Below are positions 37,290 through 46,636 of a DNA stretch of 64,000 bases, in pieces (within the stretch, counting starts at the first letter, position 1; the number at the start of each line of letters is the position of its first letter). The translations under genes were made by a program, and so were the position numbers. Below the pieces are notes generated by a model, which was not told where the DNA came from, searched no databases, and worked only from the letters and a program-made list of their open reading frames with translations. Source of the stretch: DAIQNV01 sp038748775 (lineage in GTDB: Bacteria; Planctomycetota; Phycisphaerae; Phycisphaerales; UBA1924). The stretch spans positions 124,001-188,000 of the forward strand of contig JBCDIT010000008.1 in the NCBI GenBank assembly GCA_038748775.1. The letters run 5' to 3'.

Positions 37290-38324
37290 ATGCTCCCCGC
37301 CTCAATGGTCTACCCGCCCCGCCGCATCTTGGTCGTCCGTCCGAGCGCTCTCGGTGACGTGTGCCGAAGCGTTCCCATCGCGTACAGCCTCAAGCGTGCT
37401 TTCCCAGAGGCTGAGCTAGCGTGGGTCGTCCAAGACACGTTCGCCGATGCCATCAGGCATCACCCCTGCGTCGATCGGGTGATCGAGTTTCCACGCAAGG
37501 CGTTGGGCCGAAGTCTCAAGCGGCTCCACCCGTTCCCGACGCTCGCGTGGGCGGCTTCGGTTCGCGACTTCAGCGCCGACATGTGCCTCGATGCCCAGGG
37601 CTTGCTGAGGAGCGGGCTCGTCGCGTGGGCGAGCGGCGCGCCGCACCGCTTCGCGTATCGCGACGCTCAAGAACTGAGCTGGCTCTTCGCCAACAACACG
37701 ATCGAGGCCCCAAGGTCGCTCCATGCGGTCGACCGGATGCTCACGCTCGTCGCGGGCGCCGGCGTCGAGCCCGAGCCCAACGCGGCCTTGTACGCAGACC
37801 CGAAGGAACTCGCGGCGGTCGATTCGGAATTCGGAGACACCGCTCCGATCCTCCTCGCCCCGACGAGCCGATGGGCTTCGAAGCGCTGGCCCGCCTGGAA
37901 ATGGGCTGATCTCGCCAGACGCCTGCTCGGTCGAGGGCTCGCGCCGATCGTGGTCGTCGGCGGCCCGGGCGAACAAGACCAATGCACGCCCCTGTCCGAT
38001 CTCGCGCGAGGCGACGGACGCCTGATCGACCTGGTGGGCTCGACGTCGATCTCCAGGCTCATGGCGCTCATCGCCAGGGCACGCCTGGTTGTCGCAAACG
38101 ACTCGGCCGCCGCGCACATGGCCGTCGGATTCAACCGCCCGCTTGTCGCGCTCTACGGCCCGACGCGCACCGACCGTGTCGGCCCGTTCCGACGAGATGC
38201 GGACGTGATCCAGCGTGTTTCGCCCGGTGACGACCTGAATCACAAGCGCGACGCGAACGTCTCGCTGATGCACCGGATTGGGGTCAACGAAGTGTTCCGG
38301 GCCTGCACAAAGCGCGTCTCTTGA
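37290..38324 (+). CDS. Glycosyltransferase family 9 (heptosyltransferase-like)
   Basis: This resembles ADP-heptose:LPS heptosyltransferases, acting on the cytoplasmic face in outer-membrane glycan synthesis. The start region ILVVRPSALGDVCRSVPIAY is the family's N-terminal phosphate-binding segment. The C-terminal donor-binding half has LLAPTSRWASKRWP, IVVVGGPGEQDQ and VVANDSAAAHMAVGFNRPLVALYGPT. It starts 20 nt after gspE at ATG 37290, or more likely ATG 37305 (MVYPPRR); neither has a strong Shine-Dalgarno sequence. The acceptor sugar cannot be told from sequence. Confidence 0.88.
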   Translation: MLPASMVYPPRRILVVRPSALGDVCRSVPIAYSLKRAFPEAELAWVVQDTFADAIRHHPCVDRVIEFPRKALGRSLKRLHPFPTLAWAASVRDFSADMCLDAQGLLRSGLVAWASGAPHRFAYRDAQELSWLFANNTIEAPRSLHAVDRMLTLVAGAGVEPEPNAALYADPKELAAVDSEFGDTAPILLAPTSRWASKRWPAWKWADLARRLLGRGLAPIVVVGGPGEQDQCTPLSDLARGDGRLIDLVGSTSISRLMALIARARLVVANDSAAAHMAVGFNRPLVALYGPTRTDRVGPFRRDADVIQRVSPGDDLNHKRDANVSLMHRIGVNEVFRACTKRVS

Positions 38325-38340
38325 CCCGACGCAGGGTTGC

Positions 38341-39444
38341 TCAGGCGAGCGCCCCGGTCGACGCGTGCTCGTGCGCGAACGACTTCATGAATTCAACGAG
38401 AAGGCGGGTGCCCTCGATGGGGAAGGCGTTGTACATGCTCGCACGCATGCCGCCGACCGATCGGTGTCCTTTCAACCCATCGAGCCCCTTCTTCTCCGCC
38501 TCGACGACAAAGAGCGCGTCGAGTTCCGGTGTCGGGCACTTGAACGTGAAATTCATGAAGCTCCGGCTGTCGGGCCTCGCGTGCGGGATGAAGAAGTCCT
38601 GGCTATCGAGGAAGCTATACACGAGTTCCGCCTTGGCCTCGTTTCGTTCACGCATGGCCTCGAGCCCACCTTCGGCAAGGATCCACTTGAAGACCTCGCC
38701 CATGAGGTACACACCAAAGGTCGGCGGGGTGTTCCACCGGCCGTTCCATTCGGCGTGCTTGCTAAACCGCATCATGTCGGGCAACGGACGCACCGCGTCT
38801 GCGACGAGGTCTCGACGGGCGATGACCAGCGTGATCCCCGAGGGCCCCAGGTTCTTCTGGGCACCGGCGTAGATCAGGCCGTACTTCCCGATGTCGATGG
38901 GCTTGCTGAAGATATTGCTCGATGCGTCGCAGACAAGCACGGCGCCGTTCGGCGGGGTGGGTTCGGCTTTGAACTCGGTGCCCACGATGGTGTTGTTCGA
39001 CGTGAAATGCACGTACACCGGTTCATCGCTGTACGACGTGTCTTCGGGCGCCGGAACGTAGGCGTAGTTCGAGTCCTTGCTCGTCGCGCAGATGTGACAG
39101 CCGCCGTAGAGCGGGGCTTCCTTGATCGAGTCGTTCGCCCATTTGCCGGTCTGGAAGTAGTCGGCGGTGCGATCGGGCGGCAAGAGGTTGGCGGGAACGA
39201 AGTAGCACTGGCTTGTGGCGCCGCCCTGCATCCAGAACACCGCATAATCGTCGGGGATCGACGCGATCTCGCGGCACGCGGCCTCGGTGTCGGCCGTGAT
39301 CCGGTCCATCACCTTTCCGCGATGGCTGTGCTCAAGGATGCCGATCCCGGTACCGTCGATGTCCACGATGTCCTGTTGGGCCTGGGCCAATACAGGCTCA
39401 GGGATCATGGCAGGACCGGCAGAAAAATTGAACACACGAGCCAT
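38341..39444 (-). CDS. serC: Phosphoserine aminotransferase SerC
   Basis: SerC transaminates 3-phosphohydroxypyruvate to phosphoserine with PLP. The family start VFNFSAGPAMIPEPVL, the segment LEHSHRGKV and the PLP lysine in AGAQKNLGPSG are present. The 367 residues match the family. I chose ATG 39444 because GGGAGG lies just upstream; the longer frame to 39471 lacks support. It follows serA by 42 bp, so the two enzymes of serine synthesis form an operon. It converges with the glycosyltransferase, with 16 bp between stops. Confidence 0.96.
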   Translation of the reverse strand: MARVFNFSAGPAMIPEPVLAQAQQDIVDIDGTGIGILEHSHRGKVMDRITADTEAACREIASIPDDYAVFWMQGGATSQCYFVPANLLPPDRTADYFQTGKWANDSIKEAPLYGGCHICATSKDSNYAYVPAPEDTSYSDEPVYVHFTSNNTIVGTEFKAEPTPPNGAVLVCDASSNIFSKPIDIGKYGLIYAGAQKNLGPSGITLVIARRDLVADAVRPLPDMMRFSKHAEWNGRWNTPPTFGVYLMGEVFKWILAEGGLEAMRERNEAKAELVYSFLDSQDFFIPHARPDSRSFMNFTFKCPTPELDALFVVEAEKKGLDGLKGHRSVGGMRASMYNAFPIEGTRLLVEFMKSFAHEHASTGALA

Positions 39445-39486
39445 CGGAACCTCCCAGCCGGAGAGACGCAATTCCTCCCCGGGACG

Positions 39487-40491
39487 TCAGTTTAGACCGG
39501 GGCCGCGCACATTGTTCACACAATGCTCGAAGACGCCCGAGTCGCGATAGACGCGGACCATGCGGACGATCTCGCGCGCTACAGCGAGCTGGGCTTGTTG
39601 GGTAGACGCCCCAACATGATGGGTCGTGTGCAGCCCGTCGACACCGGCGAGGGGCGTTGACCACGACGCGTGTTTGGAGGCCGGCTGGTCGCGGTATACG
39701 TCTACCGCGGCCCTCACGTGGCCGGCCCGCACCGCGTCGAGCAGGGCCCGTTCGTCAACGATTTCGCCCCGGCTCGTGTTGATAAACATCGCGCCGGGCC
39801 TCATCGCCTCGAAAAACACAGCGTCGCACATCCCACGGGTTTCTGTCGTGATCGGGACGTGCAGCGTCACCGCGTCGAAACGAGCGAGGTTCTCGAGCAG
39901 TGCGTCTCGTCCAAATGGGATCCACCGAACACCGAGCGCGCGGGCCACGTCCTCGGTCAGAGAGCGGCTCTGGGCCCAGACGTCCATCCCGAACGCCTGG
40001 GCCCGCCGGAGCACCTCGACCCCGGTCGAACCAACGCCGATAACCAGGATCGCTCGTCCTTTGAGCCCTCGGGCGTCGCCGAACTCACCCTGCCGCCACT
40101 CCCCACGGGCGAGAGCGGCGCCTTGCTCGGGGATTCTGCGGTCGAGGGCGATGAGATGCCCGAGGGTGAGTTCGGCGACCGCGTCCGCGTTCATCCCGGG
40201 GCAATTGCACACGGCGATCCCCCGATCGCTCGCCGCTTGCAGACTGATGTTGTCGAAACCGGAGCCAGCCCGGATCACCATCTTGAGATCGTCGCTGGCG
40301 CCGAACGCTTCGACGGGTACTTTCGCCGATCTGACGACAAGCACAACGGGTTCGATCTTCGAGACCGCTCGCGCTATGGACTCGGCTTCCAGTTCCGGCC
40401 GGAGGACCACCTCGCACCCCAATGACGAGAGACCCTCCACGCACGCATGCTCAACGTGATCGGCGATCAGCACACGTTCGACATCGGGCAC
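39487..40491 (-). CDS. serA: D-3-phosphoglycerate dehydrogenase, short form without ACT domain
   Basis: This NAD-dependent 2-hydroxyacid dehydrogenase makes the first step of serine synthesis. It has the Rossmann motif VIGVGSTGVEVLRRA, the catalytic region GMCDAVFFEAMRPGAMFINTSRG, Arg in IRAGSGFDNI, and His in TTHHVGAST. At 334 residues it lacks the C-terminal ACT domain that gives serine feedback in longer SerA. The start is GTG 40491 with AGGAG eight nt upstream. Linkage to serC supports SerA over other family members. Confidence 0.9.
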   Translation of the reverse strand: MPDVERVLIADHVEHACVEGLSSLGCEVVLRPELEAESIARAVSKIEPVVLVVRSAKVPVEAFGASDDLKMVIRAGSGFDNISLQAASDRGIAVCNCPGMNADAVAELTLGHLIALDRRIPEQGAALARGEWRQGEFGDARGLKGRAILVIGVGSTGVEVLRRAQAFGMDVWAQSRSLTEDVARALGVRWIPFGRDALLENLARFDAVTLHVPITTETRGMCDAVFFEAMRPGAMFINTSRGEIVDERALLDAVRAGHVRAAVDVYRDQPASKHASWSTPLAGVDGLHTTHHVGASTQQAQLAVAREIVRMVRVYRDSGVFEHCVNNVRGPGLN

Positions 40492-40560
40492 GGGGCGGGC
40501 TCCTGCGCCGCCCGCGCGAGCGAGGGCAACCGGAGAATACCCGGCGCGACGAGGCCCCCA

Positions 40561-41556
40561 CTATTCCTGGCCCGTGTTGATGTCATTTCCACCAAAATCA
40601 ACGCCCCGCAAGCCGCCTCGGGTCCAGCGGTACCAACCGGCGTGAACAAAGCGGTTCGGAGAGGGATGCCCGTACAGGATTTGCTGCGGATCCGGATCCG
40701 TCGGGTCCTGTGGGTTGTACCCGGGGTTGCCCTCGTCGGTCCGCTTGCTTCGAACGGAGCCATCGAAGAAGAGCAACGGCTGCTTTGCATCTTCGACAGC
40801 GTAATACAACGCGTCCTCCCCGTCGAATCCTGCGATGCTCCTGTCGTGCTTTGGGTGCGTCGGATTCGCAAAGTGTCGGTCGTAGTCATCCATCAGGAAG
40901 ACTTTGCTGCCGGGGAAAGAGACCTCGGTGCTCCGCCGACGCAGAAACGTCGCATTCGTGACGCTGTACGAGGCCCCGCTCGACAACTGGGCGAGCGCCG
41001 CCGGACCGCTATCGGGCGAGTAGCAGAAAGGCACCTGCTCGTAGCTGCTCTCAAACCTCCGGATCGCGATACGTCGCAAATCCTCGTCCGCGACGTATTC
41101 GTCGAGCGGAGTTAAGAGCCGATCGGCCTGAACCCTGTCCGATGGGCAAACGACACCGAGTTCGGGCAAACTGCCGCTGAGATAATCGATGAGCACAAGA
41201 TGACTGAACTTCACCGTCGGGATCCACCCGGCTGGAGCAAAGAGCGTGCTCCCGGTCTCCTCTTCGAGGATCGCTAGGGCGTGAAGCCGCCACGCCTGCT
41301 GGGCGGTGTCGGTTTCGTTCCGTGCAAATCGCGTGTCGAAGTTGGCGATGAACCCATCGTTGTCGGCCGAGAAGGTCGTTGCCGCGACCCCGTACTGCCT
41401 CATGTTCGAGGTACACACGCTTGTCTTGGCCGTGTTCCGGGCCTTGCCCAGCGACGGGAGCAGGATCCCGATGAGCAGCGCGATGATCGCGACCACCACC
41501 AAGAGCTCGATCAGCGTAAACCCCGATCGGCGTCTGAACGGGCGGGCACTCGGCAT
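40561..41556 (-). CDS. Prepilin-type protein of the planctomycete class (N-terminal methylation motif)
   Basis: The 331-residue protein has a type IV prepilin leader ending at Gly12 before FTLIELLVVVAIIALLIGIL with Glu at +5, followed by LGKARNTAKTSVCTSNMRQYG, the common start of planctomycete prepilin-like proteins. Near the end FFDGSVRSK gives their DG motif. Such proteins are numerous in planctomycetes and their roles are mostly unknown. The start is decided by the ribosome site: AGGAGG lies 9 nt before ATG 41556 but directly touches ATG 41565. The T2SS-like prepilin peptidase that would process it is not in this window. Confidence 0.85.
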   Translation of the reverse strand: MPSARPFRRRSGFTLIELLVVVAIIALLIGILLPSLGKARNTAKTSVCTSNMRQYGVAATTFSADNDGFIANFDTRFARNETDTAQQAWRLHALAILEEETGSTLFAPAGWIPTVKFSHLVLIDYLSGSLPELGVVCPSDRVQADRLLTPLDEYVADEDLRRIAIRRFESSYEQVPFCYSPDSGPAALAQLSSGASYSVTNATFLRRRSTEVSFPGSKVFLMDDYDRHFANPTHPKHDRSIAGFDGEDALYYAVEDAKQPLLFFDGSVRSKRTDEGNPGYNPQDPTDPDPQQILYGHPSPNRFVHAGWYRWTRGGLRGVDFGGNDINTGQE

Positions 41557-41742
41557 GAACGACATCCTCCTGGTCCCGAATCGACGCGGATAGCGTCTGA
41601 TATCGACAGCATACGAGTTCGACCCCCGATTCGGATGCGTTCGCTGGCAGAACACTGGCGGGCTTGGCTGAAACCGGGGTCTTTCCCACCTCATTGAGCG
41701 ATGCATGGTTGATCCGATCACGCCCCCGTCCTCTGATCGAGC

Positions 41743-42687
41743 ATGAGCCGACAAAGCTGGACTCTTGCCGCCGCGACAGTCGTGTCTGCCGCCGGGACAT
41801 GCGTGACGATTGGCTGTCAGGGCACGCCCGCCGCGTCGCCGGGCCGGCCGGGTTCGGGCCCGTTGTACGCGATGGTGGTGAACGGCAACCCGGTTGCGCA
41901 AAGCGAACTGGCGTCGGCACTGGCAGAGCGGGCAGGGGCGGAGATCGTTCGGGAGTACGTTCTTGAGCGTGCACTCGACGCGGAGTTGGAACGCCGAGGG
42001 ATCAACATCACCGAATCTCTGATCGAAGACGAGCGTCGGCGCTTCGTCGGGGCGCTCGACGAGCCCGCACCGGGCGTGCTCGAACGCGTCGCCCGCCGCC
42101 GCGGCCTAGGGCCAACACGCCTCCCCTCCTTCCTGTGGCGAAACGCGGCTCTCCGTGCCCTTGCGGCGCCCGAACCGGTGAGCGATGCGGAAGTCGCCCG
42201 GGCCGTCGACATCCGATACGGGGAAGGCGTCCGCGCGAGAGTCATCGTCACAGCGACCGAGCGCGATGCGGTCATCGCGAGGGCCCGGGCGGTATCCGAT
42301 CCTGCGGGCCCGTCGGCGGGGATGGCGGCCGCCGCGTTCGAGCACTCGATCGACCCGAGCGCCGCGGTCGGCGGTCTGTTTGAAAACACAAGTTCGTCCG
42401 ACCCTCGGTGGCCCCGCACCGTCGCGGAACAGTTTGAGGCCCTTGAGCCCGGGGAGGTGAGCCCGGTGATCGGTCTGGCCGACGCGGCCGCGCTTGTGCT
42501 CGTCGAGGAGCGCACGCCGGCGACCGAGCCGCCGCTCGGTGCCAACGCTCAGGTCCGAGCGTCGCTCGAGCGTGACCGCGAGCGGGCCGCGATGGCCGAG
42601 CTTGCCGATGTTCTGATCCGGAGGTCCGACGTATCTGTGCTCGATCGGTCACTGGCGTGGTCGATGGGAAATGCGAATGCGCGATGA
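41743..42687 (+). CDS. SurA/parvulin-like lipoprotein
   Basis: The product is probably a periplasmic lipid-anchored chaperone-like protein. A lipobox TIGC (Cys25) follows a hydrophobic stretch. An N-terminal SurA_N-like helical part (VVNGNPVAQSELASALAERAG) is followed by a region resembling the rotamase domain (AAFEHSIDPSAAVGGLF, ALEPGEVSPVIGLADAAALV), where the GGxLG motif of true parvulins reads VGGLF. Isomerase activity is therefore doubtful. The 186 bp upstream are shared with the divergent prepilin gene and should hold both promoters. Confidence 0.72.
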   Translation: MSRQSWTLAAATVVSAAGTCVTIGCQGTPAASPGRPGSGPLYAMVVNGNPVAQSELASALAERAGAEIVREYVLERALDAELERRGINITESLIEDERRRFVGALDEPAPGVLERVARRRGLGPTRLPSFLWRNAALRALAAPEPVSDAEVARAVDIRYGEGVRARVIVTATERDAVIARARAVSDPAGPSAGMAAAAFEHSIDPSAAVGGLFENTSSSDPRWPRTVAEQFEALEPGEVSPVIGLADAAALVLVEERTPATEPPLGANAQVRASLERDRERAAMAELADVLIRRSDVSVLDRSLAWSMGNANAR

Positions 42688-42730
42688 TGCAACCGAGGGT
42701 CACGTGGGCCATACACCTCTAGCTTGGGGC

Positions 42731-43660
42731 ATGGACGACAAACGCGTTGTGATCGCCGGCGGGTCTGGTTTTCTGGGCACGTCGCTCGCGAGGCACCTCA
42801 CGGATCTTAGGTACTCCGTTGTGGTGCTTACGAGACGCCCGAAGGCGCCGGATGCGCAGCGCCCCTGGCTCGACGTCGCTTGGGATGGACGCACCGTCGG
42901 CTCGTGGGCCGAGACACTCGACGGGGCCAGCGCCATCGTGAATCTGGCCGGCCGAACCGTCGACTGCGTCAAGACACCCGACCACTGCGACGAGATTCTC
43001 CGATCGCGTGTCGAATCCACGCTCGCGATCGGTAAAGCGTTGGATTCGGCCGGCTCTCGCCCGCCGGTGTGGGTGCAGATGTCCACCGCACACGCCTACG
43101 GCGACCCGCCCGAGGCGGTGTGCACCGAAGACAGCCCGTTCGGGTACGGGCTTGCGCCCGACGTCGCAAGGGCTTGGGAGCAGGCATTCGAGCAAGCCAG
43201 GCCCGATGGCACGAGGGGGGTTGCCCTGCGCACCAGCTTCGTCGTGGGGCGAGGCGGCGGTGCTCTGAGTCGTCTCTCGCTCGTTGCGAAGCTGGGGCTC
43301 GGCGGCGCCATTGGCACCGGGCGGCAAGGCATGAGTTGGCTTCACGAGCGTGACATGAATCGCATGTTCCAGCGGGCGATCGAAGACCCGACCATGAACG
43401 GGGCGTACATCGCGTCGGCCCCGCATCCGGTTTCCCAGGCCGAGTTCATGCGGACGCTCAGGAAGTCGTTGGGCGTTCCCATCGGGTTGCCGGCAACCGA
43501 ATGGATGGTGAGGCTGGGAGCGCCGCTGGTGCTCAAGACCGACCCCGAACTCGCCCTCTACGGGCGCTATGTCGAGCCGAAACGCCTGCTCGACGAAGGG
43601 TTCGAGTTCGAATTTCCGCACTTGACCGGCGCCCTGAATGATCTCACTGCGGCGAAGTAG
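42731..43660 (+). CDS. TIGR01777-type NAD-dependent epimerase (YfcH-like)
   Basis: This is an SDR-type nucleotide-sugar epimerase homologue of unknown substrate. It has the Rossmann motif GGSGFLGTSLARHL, NLAGRTVD, the segment STAHAYGD in which Tyr could act as the catalytic base, and C-terminal WLHERDMNRMF and SAPHPVSQAEFMRTL, all typical of the TIGR01777 family. The 309 residues match. ATG 42731 was chosen over an in-frame ATG at 42671 that overlaps the preceding gene. Confidence 0.9.
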   Translation: MDDKRVVIAGGSGFLGTSLARHLTDLRYSVVVLTRRPKAPDAQRPWLDVAWDGRTVGSWAETLDGASAIVNLAGRTVDCVKTPDHCDEILRSRVESTLAIGKALDSAGSRPPVWVQMSTAHAYGDPPEAVCTEDSPFGYGLAPDVARAWEQAFEQARPDGTRGVALRTSFVVGRGGGALSRLSLVAKLGLGGAIGTGRQGMSWLHERDMNRMFQRAIEDPTMNGAYIASAPHPVSQAEFMRTLRKSLGVPIGLPATEWMVRLGAPLVLKTDPELALYGRYVEPKRLLDEGFEFEFPHLTGALNDLTAAK

Positions 43661-43820
43661 AGCCCAGCGTGCGGGCGTGCCAGAAGCCCACTCATGAAAT
43701 CCGACGCTCTCGGGCCCGAGAAACCAATCGGGGGTGCGTTCGAGCGGGAACGCCGAACGCCCCAACCCACCTCAACTCCTTACACTCTCGCCCCCGAATG
43801 GGATAGAACGGAGCCGTCGC

Positions 43821-44432
43821 ATGACGTTGGTATTCATCGGTCTTGGCATCTTGGGTGTGCTTGTGTTGCTCGTTGTGGTGCTCGCGATCTACGCGATCTC
43901 TGTGTACAACGCCTTGGTCAAGCTCAAGAACCGTTTCGAGAACGCCTTTAGCCAGATCGAGGTTCAGCTCAAACGCCGACACGATCTGATCCCCAACCTC
44001 GTTGAGACCGCTAAGGGGTACATGAGCCACGAGCGTGAGACGCTGGAGGCGGTCATGCAGGCGAGAGCGAATGCTGTGTCCGGGCTTTCCGCGGCCGCGG
44101 CCGACCCGACGAGTGCCGGGGCGATGTCTCAGTTGGCCGGGGCCGAGGGCGCCCTTACCGGCGCGCTCGGACGGCTGATGGCGGTCGTCGAGTCGTATCC
44201 CGATCTCAAGGCCACCGAAAACATGCAGCAGCTCAGCGAAGAGATGACCACCACCGAGAACAAGGTCGCGTTCGCACGTCAGGCGTACAACGACAGCGCA
44301 ACGTCATACAACACCTACAGACAGTCGTTCCCGCCTGTTGCGTTCGCCGGACTCTTCGGGCACAAGTCCGACGCGTCGCTGCTCGACTTCGACGACGCGG
44401 AGATCGCGGACGCCCCGAAGGTGTCGTTCTAA
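43821..44432 (+). CDS. lemA: LemA family membrane protein
   Basis: LemA proteins have one N-terminal membrane helix and a helical-bundle domain; their function is poorly defined. Here the helix (VFIGLGILGVLVLLVVVLAI) is followed by YNALVKLKNRFENAFSQIEV, KRRHDLIPNLVETAKGYM and YPDLKATENMQQLSEEM, the family hallmarks. The 203 residues are normal. GGAG lies 7 nt before ATG 43821. It is paired with the M48 peptidase 45 bp downstream, a common LemA partner. Confidence 0.95.
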   Translation: MTLVFIGLGILGVLVLLVVVLAIYAISVYNALVKLKNRFENAFSQIEVQLKRRHDLIPNLVETAKGYMSHERETLEAVMQARANAVSGLSAAAADPTSAGAMSQLAGAEGALTGALGRLMAVVESYPDLKATENMQQLSEEMTTTENKVAFARQAYNDSATSYNTYRQSFPPVAFAGLFGHKSDASLLDFDDAEIADAPKVSF

Positions 44433-44477
44433 GGCGTCTCTGCGCGTGGCCGGCTGAAGCGGGTGGGGTGAGGCGAG

Positions 44478-46454
44478 ATGGATTTCTTCGAGCACCAAGA
44501 CCTCGCGAGGAAGAAGACCGCTTGGCTGGTCGTCCTGTTCGCGATCGCGATCGTCGCCATCTTCGCGGCGCTGTACTTCACCGCGGTCTTTGCCGTGCCG
44601 GCGGCGGAGTTCTTCATCCGCTCGGAGATCGACAGCCCCGGGCCCAAGCCCGAGCTTGTGTTCGAGCTCTGGAACCCGATCGCGCTCTACGCGGCGCTCG
44701 GGGTGAGCGTCGCGCTCATCGGCGGGGGCACCTTGTACAAGACCACCCAGCTCTCCGGCGGCGGGCGGGTGATCGCGGAGGAACTCGGGGGCACGCTGCT
44801 GACGCGTGACAACGCGGACGCCTCTGCGAACCGCCTGCTCAACGTCGTCGAGGAGATGGCCATCGCCTCGGGCACGCCGGTCCCGCCTGTGTACCTCCTC
44901 GAACGCGAGCCCAATGTCAACGCGTTCGCGGCCGGCTTTCGGCCCGAAGACGCGGTGATCGGCGTCACCCGCGGCGCGGTCGAGTTGCTCTCTCGCGAGC
45001 AGTTGCAGGGTGTGATCGCCCACGAGTTCAGCCACGTTCTATCGGGCGATATGCGGCTCAACATCCGTCTGGTCGCCGTGCTGCACGGCATCCTCGTCCT
45101 CGGGATCACCGGCCTCGCGTTGCTTCGTATCGCGTGGTACGGGGCGTACGTTGGCTCCAGCCGCCGCGATAATCGAGGCTTCTTGCTTTTCTTGGCCGTT
45201 GGCGCGGCGCTCGCCGCGATCGGCTTCATCGGGGTGTTCTTCGGAAACTGGATCAAGTCTTCTGTGAGCCGCCAACGCGAGTATCTCGCCGATGCCTCTG
45301 CCGTGCAGTTCACACGGAACCCAGAAGGCATCGCAGGGGCGCTCAAGGTCGTTGGAGGGCTCTCGGGCGGCGCCAAGCTCCGCTCGCCCAACGCCCCCGA
45401 GGCAAGCCACATGTTCTTCGGGAAGGCGCTCGTGGAGGGCATGTTCGCCACCCACCCACCGCTCGCGGATCGCATCCGGCGCATCGACCCCTCTTGGAAC
45501 GGCAAGTTCGCGCGTGTCGAGCCGTTTCATCAGCAGCGGGCCAGCGCGAAGAGATGGAGCAAGAACTCGCCCCTGAGTGCCCTCGCGGAGCCGACTGCGG
45601 TGGCTGTGGGCGGCGCGATCGCGGCGTCGCCACCGATGACAGCCCCGGGCCTGGTGAATGCCGCCGGGCGGTTGAACGACGAGTCGGTCCAGCGAGCCCA
45701 GCATCTCATCAAGCAGATCCCGGCGGACGTTGGCGAAGCGGCCGGGGAACCGTTTGGTGCGAGGGCCGTCATCCTCGCGTTGCTGATCCACCCGTCGACC
45801 GATGGCAAGCGAAAGCAGGCTGCCGTCGTCACCGAAGACGACCCGGGTCTCGCACGCTTGATCCACCGGCTCGCGCCTTCGGTGTTGTCGCTCCCTTCGG
45901 ATCTGCGAATGCCGGTGCTCGAACGGGCAATGCAGCCGCTTGCGCAGTTGAGTCTGGGCCAGGTCAGGCAGTTCCGGAAGCTGGTGGACGCGTTCGTCCT
46001 CGCGGACAATCGAACGACCTTGTTCGAGTGGATCACGAAGCGACTGGTTGGCCGACGGCTCGACGCGGCCGAGGGGCTCGCGGCCCCGCCCCGGGTGAAC
46101 TACTACGCGCTGATTCAGTTGGGAGATGAATGCTCCGTCCTGCTGAGCGTGATGGCCCGCGTCGGAGCGAAGGACGAAGCGGCAGCTCGCGCGGCCTTCG
46201 TTGCAGGCGCTGCCGCCCTCGCGAAGGTCGACGTGTCCTACCGGACGCGCGTCGGGTGGAACGACCTCGATGCCGCGCTCGGCAAGCTCGAAACGGTCGC
46301 CCCCAAGCTGAAACGAGCGCTCCTCCAAGGGTGCGGCGTCGTCCTGATGCACGACCACGAACTGACGACGTCTGAGCTTGAACTCTTTCGTGCGGTGAGC
46401 GCCTGCCTAGGTGTGCCGATGCCCGCCCTGGCTGGGGGGCCGCAGCGGGGTTGA
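44478..46454 (+). CDS. M48-family membrane metallopeptidase (HtpX-like) with long C-terminal extension
   Basis: This zinc peptidase probably degrades damaged membrane proteins. It has two N-terminal membrane helices, the zinc motif HEFSH at 182-186, a third ligand in REYLADASAV near 268, and further helices between. Typical HtpX is about 290 residues; this has 658. The extra part from about residue 330 is mostly helical, soluble-looking and unrecognised, with patterns such as ASVLSLPSDLRMPVLERAM replaced in detail but leucine-rich throughout. It is probably co-transcribed with lemA. Confidence 0.9.
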   Translation: MDFFEHQDLARKKTAWLVVLFAIAIVAIFAALYFTAVFAVPAAEFFIRSEIDSPGPKPELVFELWNPIALYAALGVSVALIGGGTLYKTTQLSGGGRVIAEELGGTLLTRDNADASANRLLNVVEEMAIASGTPVPPVYLLEREPNVNAFAAGFRPEDAVIGVTRGAVELLSREQLQGVIAHEFSHVLSGDMRLNIRLVAVLHGILVLGITGLALLRIAWYGAYVGSSRRDNRGFLLFLAVGAALAAIGFIGVFFGNWIKSSVSRQREYLADASAVQFTRNPEGIAGALKVVGGLSGGAKLRSPNAPEASHMFFGKALVEGMFATHPPLADRIRRIDPSWNGKFARVEPFHQQRASAKRWSKNSPLSALAEPTAVAVGGAIAASPPMTAPGLVNAAGRLNDESVQRAQHLIKQIPADVGEAAGEPFGARAVILALLIHPSTDGKRKQAAVVTEDDPGLARLIHRLAPSVLSLPSDLRMPVLERAMQPLAQLSLGQVRQFRKLVDAFVLADNRTTLFEWITKRLVGRRLDAAEGLAAPPRVNYYALIQLGDECSVLLSVMARVGAKDEAAARAAFVAGAAALAKVDVSYRTRVGWNDLDAALGKLETVAPKLKRALLQGCGVVLMHDHELTTSELELFRAVSACLGVPMPALAGGPQRG

Positions 46455-46636
46455 TGCCGGAGGGCGCCTTCCTGGGCCATCGGGTCCGAGAATTCTCCCC
46501 CGAAACCAGTCGAGCGGCGGTCTATCGATCCGTTGAATCTTGCTATTCGCATGTTCATCTCGGGAATTGCCTGCGTTGGTCTGGCTTCGGCTCGATACGG
46601 CAGCCGATCGGCCCGCCAACGAGAGGAACCGCGATC

